The position numbers and the translations under genes were made by a program. This document shows positions 1 to 8,398 of a DNA stretch of 64,000 nucleotides, in pieces (within the stretch, counting starts at the first letter, position 1; every line of letters begins with the position of its first letter). The notes below the pieces were generated by a model. The model was given only the letters and a program-made list of their open reading frames with translations. It was not told the DNA's origin and ran no database searches. Source of the stretch: CBDHCC01 sp965261015 (GTDB lineage: Bacteria; Pseudomonadota; Alphaproteobacteria; Sphingomonadales; Sphingomonadaceae); NCBI GenBank assembly GCA_965261015.1, contig CBDHCC010000001.1:682001-746000 (forward strand), read 5' to 3'.

Positions 1-29
1 CGTGCTGCGGATGTAGTCCGAGGCGTGTC

Positions 30-58
30 TTGCCCGAAGGTGGGCGAGCCCCTATCAT
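30..58 (+). promoter_or_regulatory. Putative sigma-70 promoter of trcR
   Basis: A TTGCCC element (30-35) is separated by 17 bases from TATCAT (53-58). The TTG of the -35 and a 5/6 match to TATAAT fit a housekeeping promoter. Transcription would begin near 65 and lead into trcR at 114. Prediction from sequence only; the upstream gene is outside the window. Confidence 0.4.
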
Positions 59-68
59 CTGAGAACGC

Positions 69-100
69 GGCCGCTCCGGGAAGGGGCGGCCCCTTTTGTT
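69..100 (+). terminator. Terminator-like hairpin between promoter and trcR
   Basis: A nine-base-pair GC-rich stem (69-77 with 83-91, one T-G pair) closes a GGGAA loop and is followed by CCTTTTGTTT. This is the form of an intrinsic terminator. It may end a gene lying left of the window, or, since a promoter-like sequence sits directly upstream, act in the leader of trcR. Confidence 0.6.
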
Positions 101-113
101 TCGGGAGCACACC

Positions 114-797
114 ATGGCCACGCCGCTGATGCCGCACGCCACCGCCGCCTGGCTGGTCGAGAACACCGCCATCACCTTCGAGCAGATCGCGGAGTTCTGC
201 GGCTTGCACATCCTGGAGGTGCAGGCGATCGCCGACGACACCGCGGGCACGAAGCTGACCGGCCGCGATCCGCTGCGCGCCCACGAACTGACTCAGGACG
301 AGATCGACAAGGCGCAGGCGGATCCGTCCCATGCGCTGCAACTGACCGCCGGGCCGGAGCGGGTGACGCGCACCAAGGGCCCGCGCTACACGCCCGTGTC
401 CAAACGGGCGGAAAAGCCCGACGGCATCGCCTGGCTGATCCGCAACCATCCCGAACTGTCCGACGCGCAGATCGGCAAGCTGATCGGGACCACCCGCACC
501 ACGATCAACGCGATTCGTGAGAAGTCGCATTGGAACATCGCCAACATCGTGCCGAAGGATCCGGTGACGCTGGGCCTCACCACCCAGCGGGAACTGGACG
601 CCAATGTCTCGAAGGCGGCGAAGAAGGCCGGGATCGAGGCGCCCACGGACGAGCGGATCGACACCGATCGCGAGGCGCTGCTGGAAGAGCTGAAGGCGGA
701 GCGCGAAGCCGCGTCGCGGGCACCGGAAGAGGTCGTCGGACAGGCGATCGCGGAAAAGGCGGGCTATATCGACCCGAACAGCATTTTTCGCAGCTGA
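114..797 (+). CDS. trcR: Cell-cycle transcriptional regulator TrcR (DUF1013)
   Basis: A 227-residue protein of the DUF1013/TrcR family, which is confined to Alphaproteobacteria and is named for a cell-cycle transcription regulator in Caulobacter. The chosen ATG (114) begins MATPLMPHATAAWLVENTAIT, the conserved family start; an in-frame ATG at 96 would add six residues and lies within the terminator-like leader. Two helix-turn-helix-like stretches are visible, near residues 15-35 (TFEQIAEFCGLH) and 105-130 (LSDAQIGKLIGTTRTTINAIR), followed by a charged helical tail rich in Glu, Lys and Arg. It is a single gene with its own promoter-like sequence and no operon partner. Expected to act in the cytoplasm on DNA or with RNA polymerase; the target genes cannot be told from sequence. 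Confidence 0.85.
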   Translation: MATPLMPHATAAWLVENTAITFEQIAEFCGLHILEVQAIADDTAGTKLTGRDPLRAHELTQDEIDKAQADPSHALQLTAGPERVTRTKGPRYTPVSKRAEKPDGIAWLIRNHPELSDAQIGKLIGTTRTTINAIREKSHWNIANIVPKDPVTLGLTTQRELDANVSKAAKKAGIEAPTDERIDTDREALLEELKAEREAASRAPEEVVGQAIAEKAGYIDPNSIFRS

Positions 798-914
798 TCC
801 GCCGCCGGCACTGAGACCGGCACCGGCACGGCCATCGGGACCAGCTGATGTGCGATCTGGTCGCGGAGCGGCCGGACTAGCGCTTGAGGGTCGCCGCCGG
901 CTAGGGTCGTCTGC

Positions 915-1220
915 GTGACCAGATCCTTTACCGTCCTCCTGCTGCTGGCCGCCTCCTCCTGCGCGATGACCCCGCGGTCGCAGCTCGAAAGCGGGTTGCG
1001 AGACGCTGGCCTGTCGGCGGCGGTGTCCGATTGCATGGCCGGACGCATGGTGGAACGTCTTTCGCTCCTTCAACTGCGGCGTATCGCGGGACTGCCCAAG
1101 GCCAGGAGCTCCGGCTCGATGGACCAGATGCTCTACCGGCTGCGTGCGTTGAAGGACCCTGAGATCGTCGGTGTGGCGACCAGTTCTGCGGCACTGTGCG
1201 CCAGTGGACTGGTCCGCTAA
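915..1220 (+). CDS. Small hypothetical lipoprotein
   Basis: A 101-residue protein starting at GTG. The N-terminus has one Arg, then a hydrophobic run (VLLLLAA) ending in SSC, which could be a lipobox with Cys16 as the lipidated residue, so the product is probably exported and anchored in a membrane. The remainder contains two further cysteines and a helical, charged segment. No family was recognised. It lies alone between trcR and sucC on the same strand, 117 bp after trcR and 74 bp before sucC. The start and the reality of the gene rest on the signal peptide and on codon use typical of the neighbours. Confidence 0.5.
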   Translation: MTRSFTVLLLLAASSCAMTPRSQLESGLRDAGLSAAVSDCMAGRMVERLSLLQLRRIAGLPKARSSGSMDQMLYRLRALKDPEIVGVATSSAALCASGLVR

Positions 1221-1294
1221 CGATCCACGCGACTGGACCCATCCGTGCTGGCGTGCTTTGAGACCGCGACATCCTGTCCCAGCGGAGCGCGTCC

Positions 1295-2491
<1,197 letters not shown>

Positions 2492-2857
2492 TCAGGCGAG
2501 GCGAGCCAGCGCTTCCGCGTCGAAGCGATCCCCGCCGAAACGACGGTCTCCGGCATCGACCACCACGGTCGCGCCGGAGGCCGGCACCTCCGGCAAAGCG
2601 GCAACCAAACGCGTGGCCAAGTGCACGCCATGGCGTTTGACCAGGATCAGTCCGCCGTCGCGCGCGCGCACCAGGGCCGCTCGCTGGCTCATCGACAGGA
2701 CGACCGCCTCGACGACCAGGCCCGGCCGATCACTCTCGGCGGCCCGCCGGGCTGTCATTTCGTCCAGCGGATCGGTGGAACCCAGGCGCAGCAGATGCGC
2801 GACCGCCGCCAGCAGAAGCACGCCCGCCAGGGACCCGAGACTGAGCCACCAATCCAC
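2492..2857 (-). CDS. Small membrane-anchored hypothetical protein
   Basis: A 121-residue protein starting at GTG (2857, VDWWLSLGSL). Residues 5-24 form one transmembrane helix (LSLGSLAGVLLLAAVAHLLR); the rest is a soluble alpha/beta domain of about 90 residues with hydrophobic strands (LVVEAVVLSM, GLILVKRHG, ATVVVDAGD), resembling a small OB-like fold, though no family is claimed. It is the last gene of the minus-strand run exporter-recQ-TIGR01244-this gene, 14 bp after the previous stop. The longer reading frame that extends upstream is in the wrong frame for the neighbour and is not used. Function unknown. Confidence 0.65.
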   Translation of the reverse strand: MDWWLSLGSLAGVLLLAAVAHLLRLGSTDPLDEMTARRAAESDRPGLVVEAVVLSMSQRAALVRARDGGLILVKRHGVHLATRLVAALPEVPASGATVVVDAGDRRFGGDRFDAEALARLA

Positions 2858-2871
2858 TGGTCGGCACCGCG

Positions 2872-3279
2872 CTACAGGATCGGGCGGATGGGCGTGATGT
2901 CGTAGCCGGCGGCGGCGGCGCGCTCGATCAGCGTGTCCGCGTCCTCGCCCGCTTGGCTGCGAGCCAGCGCCCACAAGAACGTGGAGCGGGTGCCCGACCG
3001 GCAGAAGGCGAGCACCGGTCCCGTCGACGCGTCGATCGCGGCGCCGAGCGCGTCCACCTTCTCGCGCGATGGGCCGGTCGGATCGATGGGCACCGAGACA
3101 TAGGTCATCCCCGCCGCCTCCGCCGCCTCGCGGATCGCCGCGTCCGTCGGTTGGTGCGGCTCCTCCCCGTCGGGACGGTTGTTGATCAGAGTGGTGAAGC
3201 CCCGCGCGGCGGCGGCCCGCACGTCGTCGGGCGTCAGCTGCGGGGCGACGGCGAAATCGGGGGTGATGGAGCGGATCAT
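2872..3279 (-). CDS. TIGR01244 family sulfur transferase-like phosphatase (DUF442)
   Basis: A 135-residue cytoplasmic protein of the TIGR01244/DUF442 family, related to dual-specificity phosphatases and found alone or fused to sulfide-related beta-lactamase-fold proteins. The start MIRSITPDFAVAPQLTPDDV is typical. The central LINNRPDGEEP motif and the P-loop-like FCRSGTRST (Cys about residue 94 followed by Arg) match the CX5R cysteine-phosphatase/rhodanese-like active site of the family. Members are linked to sulfide or persulfide metabolism in some bacteria, but the substrate here is unknown. It follows recQ on the same strand after a 56-bp gap and precedes a small membrane protein. Confidence 0.85.
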   Translation of the reverse strand: MIRSITPDFAVAPQLTPDDVRAAAARGFTTLINNRPDGEEPHQPTDAAIREAAEAAGMTYVSVPIDPTGPSREKVDALGAAIDASTGPVLAFCRSGTRSTFLWALARSQAGEDADTLIERAAAAGYDITPIRPIL

Positions 3280-3335
3280 TGTAAGAGCTTATCCTCTCTG
3301 CCACCGTTTGGGGAGAGGCGGCGGGGTACGAGAGC

Positions 3336-5114
3336 CTAGCCGTGGTCGCGCAGCACCTGAAGAAAGGCGTCGCCATAGCGCTCCAGCTTGGCGTCGCCGA
3401 CGCCGGGCACGCGGGCGAGGGCTGCGCGGGTGGCCGGCCGGTCGGCCACCATCGCGCGCAGGACGGAGTCGTGAAACACCACATAGGGCGGCACCCCGCC
3501 TTCGCTCGCCAGTCTTTTGCGGGTCGCTCGCAGGGCCTCGAACAGCGGGTCGCCCGCCGGGTTCGGCTCGCCCCCGGACCGCCGCGCGGAGCGGAGGGGC
3601 TTGGGATGGTCCACCATTTCCAGTGCCGCTTCGGCCTTCAACAGAGGCCTGGCCTCCGGTCCGAGCTGATAGCCGCCGTGCTCGGTCAGGCGCAGCGCGT
3701 CGCGCACCACCAGCGCACGGGCGACCGGCGCGATCTCGCCGGCTTCCGCGCCGTCGACCAACCCGAAAACGCCGAGTGCGTCGTGTCCCTTGTCGCGCAC
3801 CTTGGCCGATGCCTTGCCGGTCAGGACCTCGGTCAGGTGCGTCAGGCCCCAGCTCTGGCCGGTGCGATAGACGGCCGACAGCAGCTTTCGAGCCAGATCG
3901 GTGCGGTCGATCGTGCGGGGCGGGTCGAGGCAGGTGTCGCAGGCACCACAGCGTTCCGGCGGATGCTCCCCGAAGTGACGCAGCAAGACCGCGCGCCTGC
4001 AACCCGGCGTTTCCACCAGGGCACCCAAAGCGTCCAACCGCGCGCGTTCTCCCGCGATGCGATCGCCTCCCATTTCACCCAGCCGCTGGCGGGCGCGGGC
4101 GAAGTCGTCGCCGCCCCAGAACAGGTGTGCGGCGGCGTCGTCTCCGTCGCGGCCCGCCCGGCCGGTCTCCTGGTAATAGCTCTCGATCGACTTGGGCAGC
4201 GCGGCGTGAGCGACGAAGCGCACGTCGGGCTTGTCGATGCCCATGCCAAAGGCGACGGTCGCGACCATCACCATGTCCTCCGACGCCACAAAGGCCGACT
4301 GGTTGGCGGCGCGTTCTTCGGCGGGCAGGCCGGCGTGATAGGCGCGGGTGGGCCGGCCCGTGTCGCGCGACAGCCCGGCCGCCAGCCTTTCCGTGGCCGC
4401 TCGCGTGGGCGCGTAGACGATGCCCGGGCCAGGGTGGTCTCGCACGACCTGCGCCAGCTGCGCGGAGAGGCGGCCGCGCGGGCGGATGGCATAGGTGATG
4501 TTGGGCCGGTCGAAGCCGGCGAGCACGAGCCCGTCCTGTGGAATGCCCAATTGCCGCAGGATGTCCGCGCGCGTGGCGGCGTCGGCGGTGGCGGTGAGCG
4601 CAAGCCGGGGCACGTCGAAGCGGTCGAGGAGCGGGCGGAGCAGGCGGTAATCGGGCCGGAAGTCGTGTCCCCATTCGCTGACGCAATGCGCTTCGTCGAC
4701 GGCGATGAGCGACAGCGGGGTGCGCTCCAGCAGGCGCTGGAAGCCCTCGTTCGTCGCGCGTTCCGGCGCGACGTAGAGCAGGTCCAGCTCGCCTGCGGAA
4801 AAGGCGCGCGCCACGGCCGGACCATCGCTGTCGGCGCTAGTGAGGGCGGCCGCCCGGATACCGAGCGCCCGTGCGGCGGCGACCTGGTCGTGCATCAGTG
4901 CGATCAGCGGGCTGACCACCAGGCCGGTGCCCTGGCGGATCAGGGCGGGCAGCTGATAGGTCACCGACTTTCCGGCACCGGTCGGCATCACCGCCAGAGT
5001 GTCGCGTCCCGCCAGCACACGCTCGATCACGTCCGGCTGACGCCCCCGAAAATCCGCATGGCCCCAGATGTGTCGCAGCCGGTCGCGCGCGATGTCCAGG
5101 GTCGGGGTCGTCAC
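3336..5114 (-). CDS. recQ: ATP-dependent DNA helicase RecQ
   Basis: A 592-residue 3'-5' DNA helicase of the RecQ family, acting in recombination and repair of stalled forks. Seen in order: Walker A in MPTGAGKSVTYQLPAL (about 43-58), the DEAH box in AVDEAHCVSEWGHDFRPDY, motif VI YQETGRAGRDG, the four-cysteine zinc site (CRRAVLLRHFG...RCGACDTC), a winged-helix region, and a C-terminal HRDC domain ending near VPGVGDAKLERYGDAFL. The start is GTG at 5114, which overlaps the stop of the exporter gene as GTGA (5111-5114), so the two are probably translationally coupled; an upstream in-frame start would lie inside the exporter gene. Length and domains are complete. Confidence 0.95.
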   Translation of the reverse strand: MTTPTLDIARDRLRHIWGHADFRGRQPDVIERVLAGRDTLAVMPTGAGKSVTYQLPALIRQGTGLVVSPLIALMHDQVAAARALGIRAAALTSADSDGPAVARAFSAGELDLLYVAPERATNEGFQRLLERTPLSLIAVDEAHCVSEWGHDFRPDYRLLRPLLDRFDVPRLALTATADAATRADILRQLGIPQDGLVLAGFDRPNITYAIRPRGRLSAQLAQVVRDHPGPGIVYAPTRAATERLAAGLSRDTGRPTRAYHAGLPAEERAANQSAFVASEDMVMVATVAFGMGIDKPDVRFVAHAALPKSIESYYQETGRAGRDGDDAAAHLFWGGDDFARARQRLGEMGGDRIAGERARLDALGALVETPGCRRAVLLRHFGEHPPERCGACDTCLDPPRTIDRTDLARKLLSAVYRTGQSWGLTHLTEVLTGKASAKVRDKGHDALGVFGLVDGAEAGEIAPVARALVVRDALRLTEHGGYQLGPEARPLLKAEAALEMVDHPKPLRSARRSGGEPNPAGDPLFEALRATRKRLASEGGVPPYVVFHDSVLRAMVADRPATRAALARVPGVGDAKLERYGDAFLQVLRDHG

Positions 5115-6928
5115 TCGGCGGCGACCGCCTCGCCGGCCTCCTCGCGCTCGGAGGCCTGGCGGTCCCACATCTCGGCATAGAGGCCGCCGGCGTCCAACAG
5201 CTGGGCGTGCCGGCCGCGCTCGACCACGCGCCCGCCATCCATCACCACGATCTCGTCCGCGTCGGCGATGGTGGACAGGCGGTGGGCGATGACGAGCGTC
5301 GACCGGCCGCGCTCCACCCGCTTGATGACCGACTGGATCTCGGCCTCCGTGCGACTGTCCAGCGCGCTCGTCGCCTCGTCCAGCAGCAGGATTGGTGGGT
5401 CCTTGAGCAGGGTGCGAGCGATCGCCACGCGCTGCTTCTCGCCGCCCGAAAGCTTCAGTCCCCGCTCGCCCACTTCCGTGTCGTAGCCTTGCGGCAGGCT
5501 CTCGATGAAATCGTGGATCGCCGCCCCGCGCGCCGCCGCGACGACCTCTTCGTGGGAAGCGCCTTCCCGTCCATAGGCGATGTTATAGCCGATCGTGTCG
5601 TTGAACAGCACGCTGTCCTGCGGGACGATCCCGATGGCCGCGCGCAGGCTCGTCTGCGCCACGCGGCGGATGTCCTGCCCATCGATCAGGATGCGACCGG
5701 CCTGCGGATCGTAGAAGCGGAACAGCAGTCGACCCAGCGTGGATTTGCCCGCTCCGGACGGACCGACGATCGCCACCGTGCGGCCTGGCGGGATGGCGAT
5801 GTCCACGCCCTTCAGGATCTGACGGTCGTCTTCGTAGCCAAAGCGCACCCCTTCGAACCGCACATGGCCCGCGCCCACCGCCAGCGGCGGAGCGCCGGGC
5901 TGATCGACGACCTCGGGCGCGGTGTCGACCAGGTTGAACATGGCGGCCATGTCGATGACGCCCTGGCGCACGGTGCGGTACACCATGCCCAGCAGGTCCA
6001 GCGGCCGGAAGAGCTGCGCCAGCAGCGTGTTCACCAGCACCACGTCGCCCGCCGTGAACTGCCCGCGGCTCCAGCCCCAGACGGAATAAGCCATCGCTCC
6101 GCCCATCATCAGGTTGGTGATCAGCGCCTGGCCGATGTTGAGCCAGGCCAGCGAGTTCTCGTTCTTCACCGCGGCCTTGGCGTAGCGATGGGTGGACTCG
6201 GCGTAGCGATCCAGCTCGCGCTGCTCCGCCGTGAAATACTTCACCGTCTCGTAATTCAAGAGCGAGTCGACCGCCCGCGCGGCCGCGCCGGTGTCGAGGT
6301 CGTTCATCTCCTTGCGCAGCTTGTTGCGCCAGTTGGTGACCAGGCTGGTATAGGTGACGTAGGCCACCACCATCACGGCGGTCGCGGCCACCAGTTCCCA
6401 TCCGAACTTGATCCAGAAGGTCACGCCGACCGCGATCAGTTCCAGGACCGTGGGCGCGATGTTGAACAGCAGGAAGTAGAGCATCACGTCGATGCTCTTG
6501 GTCCCGCGCTCGATGATCTTGGACACCGCCCCGGTGCGCCGCGCCAGGTGAAAGCGCAGAGACAAAGTGTGCAAATGCCGGAAGGAATGTTCCGCCAGCG
6601 CCCGGGTGGCGTCCTGTCCGACCCGTTCGAAAACCACGTTGCGCAGATTGTCGAAGAAGGTGCCGCCGAACCGCGCGGCGGCATAGGCCACGACCAGCGC
6701 CATCGCGACCGTGGCGGATCCGCTGGTTCCACCCGCCATCTGGTTGATCGCGGCGGAATAGGCGAACCCCATCAGGAACGGCACGGCCTTCCCGATCACG
6801 ACCAGGATCATGGCGAACACGACCCGGCGCTTCATCTCGGTTTGGCCGTCGGGCCACATATAGGGGAGGAAGCGGCGCAGCGTGGCGAGAGAGAACTCGG
6901 CGTCGGTGCCCGCAGTGGGTGCAGTCAT
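5111..6928 (-). CDS. Atm1/HMT1-type ABC exporter (permease-ATPase fusion)
   Basis: A 605-residue half-transporter with an N-terminal six-helix exporter domain (about 30-320) and a C-terminal nucleotide-binding domain. Walker A GPSGAGKSTLGRLL, Q-loop VPQDSVLF, signature LSGGEKQRVAIARTLL and Walker B ILLLDEATSALD are intact. The sequence belongs to the ABCB7/Atm1/HMT1 group; the homolog NaAtm1 of Novosphingobium exports glutathione derivatives and metal-glutathione complexes. It should work as a homodimer in the inner membrane. The ATG at 6928 is preferred to a TTG three codons upstream. It is coupled to recQ by the GTGA overlap and preceded on the same strand by a small secreted protein. The exact substrate is inference. 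Confidence 0.92.
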   Translation of the reverse strand: MTAPTAGTDAEFSLATLRRFLPYMWPDGQTEMKRRVVFAMILVVIGKAVPFLMGFAYSAAINQMAGGTSGSATVAMALVVAYAAARFGGTFFDNLRNVVFERVGQDATRALAEHSFRHLHTLSLRFHLARRTGAVSKIIERGTKSIDVMLYFLLFNIAPTVLELIAVGVTFWIKFGWELVAATAVMVVAYVTYTSLVTNWRNKLRKEMNDLDTGAAARAVDSLLNYETVKYFTAEQRELDRYAESTHRYAKAAVKNENSLAWLNIGQALITNLMMGGAMAYSVWGWSRGQFTAGDVVLVNTLLAQLFRPLDLLGMVYRTVRQGVIDMAAMFNLVDTAPEVVDQPGAPPLAVGAGHVRFEGVRFGYEDDRQILKGVDIAIPPGRTVAIVGPSGAGKSTLGRLLFRFYDPQAGRILIDGQDIRRVAQTSLRAAIGIVPQDSVLFNDTIGYNIAYGREGASHEEVVAAARGAAIHDFIESLPQGYDTEVGERGLKLSGGEKQRVAIARTLLKDPPILLLDEATSALDSRTEAEIQSVIKRVERGRSTLVIAHRLSTIADADEIVVMDGGRVVERGRHAQLLDAGGLYAEMWDRQASEREEAGEAVAAE

Positions 6929-6976
6929 CGGAGGCAATGTAGGGGCAGGGCACCCCCGCTGCCAGCCGGCGCGCGT

Positions 6977-7237
6977 TCACACGAGGGCGAACTCCACCAG
7001 GCGGCAACGCACGGCCCCTTGGGATGGATCGGGGCAGGGTCGGACGGACCGCTGGGTGCGAACAGACCGGCGGGACGCCGGGCCGGGGCCACGCAGCTCG
7101 AGATGTCCATCGCGAATGGCGGCGGACGGCAGGATCCGGACCGTGGCCTGAGAGGCCACCGTCGCTCGCGGCTGGGCCGATAGCGGCATTCCCACCAGTG
7201 ACGCGCTGAGCGCCATCAGAGTGCGAGAGGGGGTCAC
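6977..7237 (-). CDS. Small secreted hypothetical protein
   Basis: An 86-residue protein read from GTG at 7237 (or ATG at 7216). It has a signal-peptide-like start (LMALSASLVGMPLSAQ) with cleavage expected after AQP/AQ, then ATVASQATVRIL, a basic linker, two cysteines (CPDP, VRCRL) and the C-terminal LVEFALV. Short secreted proteins with an ATVRI strand near the N-terminus and a C-terminal LxE(F/Y) strand are common in sphingomonads; this is resemblance from memory, not a family match. It lies 48 bp before the ABC exporter on the same strand and may be the first gene of that operon. Function unknown. Confidence 0.5.
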   Translation of the reverse strand: MTPSRTLMALSASLVGMPLSAQPRATVASQATVRILPSAAIRDGHLELRGPGPASRRSVRTQRSVRPCPDPSQGAVRCRLVEFALV

Positions 7238-7300
7238 CGCGGGAAAACGAGCCGAGACGCTCCGAAGTTCAATTCGCCCGATCGAGCGAAAGCCTGCTGT

Positions 7301-7317
7301 TTGGTTCGAGAAACCAA
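7301..7317. promoter_or_regulatory. Inverted repeat, candidate enhancer site for the sigma-54 promoter
   Basis: A perfect six-base inverted repeat TTGGTT-N5-AACCAA. Its centre is about 84 bp upstream of the -24 GG of the sigma-54-like promoter, a usual distance for a bacterial enhancer-binding protein site. It could equally form a hairpin or serve the divergent gene. No regulator gene is adjacent. Confidence 0.4.
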
Positions 7318-7391
7318 CAGTTGGCGTCCGGCCGAATAGATCGGCCCGTCCGGAGCCCGTCGCCCTCTGTGCCGAGCGGCCACGGTCGGTT

Positions 7392-7407
7392 TGGCACGGC
7401 CCCTGCA
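7392..7407 (+). promoter_or_regulatory. Sigma-54 (RpoN) -24/-12 promoter
   Basis: TGGCACG (7392-7398), four bases, then CTGCA (7403-7407) matches the RpoN consensus TGGCACG-N4-TTGCW with one difference. The -24 GG and -12 GC are exactly 12 bases apart. Transcription would start near 7418, giving a leader of about 44 bases to the first microprotein. E. coli psp operons are also RpoN-dependent through PspF. Confidence 0.75.
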
Positions 7408-7461
7408 ATGTGTGTCGTGTCCCCTGAAATTCCTCGGGGGCGCTGACCAAAGGAGACCCTC

Positions 7462-7554
7462 ATGTTCCCCACCGCTCGCTTCCAGACCGCCCTCGTGTCC
7501 CTGTTGGGAGCGATCGTGATGTCCAGCGTGATGATCGGCGCCGCCCTCATCTGA
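7462..7554 (+). CDS. Membrane microprotein 1 (30 aa)
   Basis: A 30-residue open frame with a strong AAAGGAG ribosome site ending six bases before the ATG. The product starts MFPTARFQ and is then almost wholly hydrophobic (ALVSLLGAIVMSSVMIGAALI), so a single membrane helix with two positive residues before it is predicted (N-in). It ends 25 bp before a second, similar microprotein, and both precede a PspC-domain gene under a sigma-54-type promoter. The shared start (MF-T-R) and the helix pattern suggest the two arose by duplication. No function known; an inner-membrane stress or regulatory peptide is the likely class. Confidence 0.7.
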   Translation: MFPTARFQTALVSLLGAIVMSSVMIGAALI

Positions 7555-7579
7555 TCCTCTCGAAACGGAGTCCCGACCC

Positions 7580-7669
7580 ATGTTCCTCACACGCTGCCTC
7601 GTCCCCCTCCTCTCCCTGATCGGAGCGCTCGGTCTGTCCGGCGCGCTCCTGTCCGCGACCCTGGTCTGA
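7580..7669 (+). CDS. Membrane microprotein 2 (29 aa)
   Basis: A 29-residue open frame, MFLTRCLVPLLSLIGALGLS followed by a hydrophobic end, preceded by a CGGAG site. It has the same plan as microprotein 1: MF, one or two basic residues, then one membrane helix with small residues (Gly, Ala, Ser). The gap to the PspC gene is 13 bp and contains AAGGAG. The repeated plan, ribosome sites and position argue for real translation. A PspB-like role as partner of PspC is possible by position only; it lacks the cytoplasmic coiled coil of PspB. Confidence 0.68.
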   Translation: MFLTRCLVPLLSLIGALGLSGALLSATLV

Positions 7670-7682
7670 AGGAGTCCTGACC

Positions 7683-7865
7683 ATGCCGCCCCTCACCCTC
7701 GACCGGTCCCGAGCCAGGCTGCTCGGCGTCTGCGCCGGCATCGCACGATCGACCGGACTGGACCCTCTGATCGTGCGCCTCGCCTTCGTGGTGGGCACCG
7801 TCGCCGGCTTCGGCCTGCCCCTGATCGCCTATCTGGCCGTGCCGCTGCTGGTGGACAGCGCCTGA
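7683..7865 (+). CDS. Minimal PspC-domain protein
   Basis: A 60-residue protein that is nothing but the PspC domain: LDRSRARLLGVCAGIARSTG near the N-terminus, LDPLIVRLAFVV, and a hydrophobic end (AGFGLPLIAYLAVPLLV). PspC proteins are inner-membrane sensors or regulators of the phage-shock (membrane stress) response. AAGGAG precedes the ATG. It is the third gene of the small sigma-54-promoter operon with the two microproteins. No pspA, pspB or pspF is in the window. Its last 37 bp overlap the 3' end of the convergent mocA-like gene. Confidence 0.88.
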   Translation: MPPLTLDRSRARLLGVCAGIARSTGLDPLIVRLAFVVGTVAGFGLPLIAYLAVPLLVDSA

Positions 7866-8398
7866 AGGTCGGCGACAGTGTCGACATCCGCGAGCTCGCC
7901 CTCCCGCGCCGGCACGCGAACGGCATCCGCCAGCCAGCGTTGTGCGCCCCGATCCCCATCCAACTCGGACAAGGCCCCGAACAGGCGGCGAGGGAACAGC
8001 GCGGGCGGCCCCGCCCGGCCGTCCGCAATCGTCGCCGCGAACGGCCCTGCCGCCACCAGCCGGTCCAGAAGCGAAGACGTGACGCGCGGCATGTCGCCCA
8101 ACAGGACGAGCATCCGATCCGCGTCGCTCACCATCACCGCTGCCGCGCCCAGCGCCAGCGAACGACCCTGACCCGCCGCCGGATCGTCGTTGAGGGTCAC
8201 GGCAAAGCCGTTCGCCGACAGTCGGTCCGCCGCCGCACCAGAGCGGGCCACCGCGAAGCGACCCGCCGTCAGCCCCGCTTGCGCGGCGATCGCCCAGTCC
8301 AGCACCGCGCGCCCGTCCAGCGGTGCCATCAGCTTGTCCGCCGAACCGAAGCGTCGCGACCGGCCCGCCGCCAGCATCAGCACCGCCAAGCCACTCAC
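7829..8398 (-). CDS. Molybdenum cofactor cytidylyltransferase-like protein (MocA family)
   Basis: A 189-residue nucleotidyltransferase with the MobA/MocA fold. The nucleotide-binding start LMLAAGRSRRFGSADKLMAP and the later LVLLGDMPRV (metal-binding GDMP) are intact. In E. coli, MocA transfers CMP from CTP to molybdopterin to form the MCD cofactor used by xanthine-oxidase-family enzymes such as PaoABC. It starts at GTG 8398, overlapping the xdhC stop as GTGA, and so belongs with the divergent molybdenum enzyme genes. The end overlaps the PspC gene tail to tail. Cofactor specificity (CTP) is inferred from context. Confidence 0.82.
   Translation of the reverse strand: MSGLAVLMLAAGRSRRFGSADKLMAPLDGRAVLDWAIAAQAGLTAGRFAVARSGAAADRLSANGFAVTLNDDPAAGQGRSLALGAAAVMVSDADRMLVLLGDMPRVTSSLLDRLVAAGPFAATIADGRAGPPALFPRRLFGALSELDGDRGAQRWLADAVRVPAREGELADVDTVADLQALSTSSGTAR

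Noticed and set aside
5207..7183. A 658-codon plus-strand frame opposite the ABC exporter
   Set aside because: His/Arg/Gln-rich shadow of the exporter gene; the minus strand has all ABC motifs.
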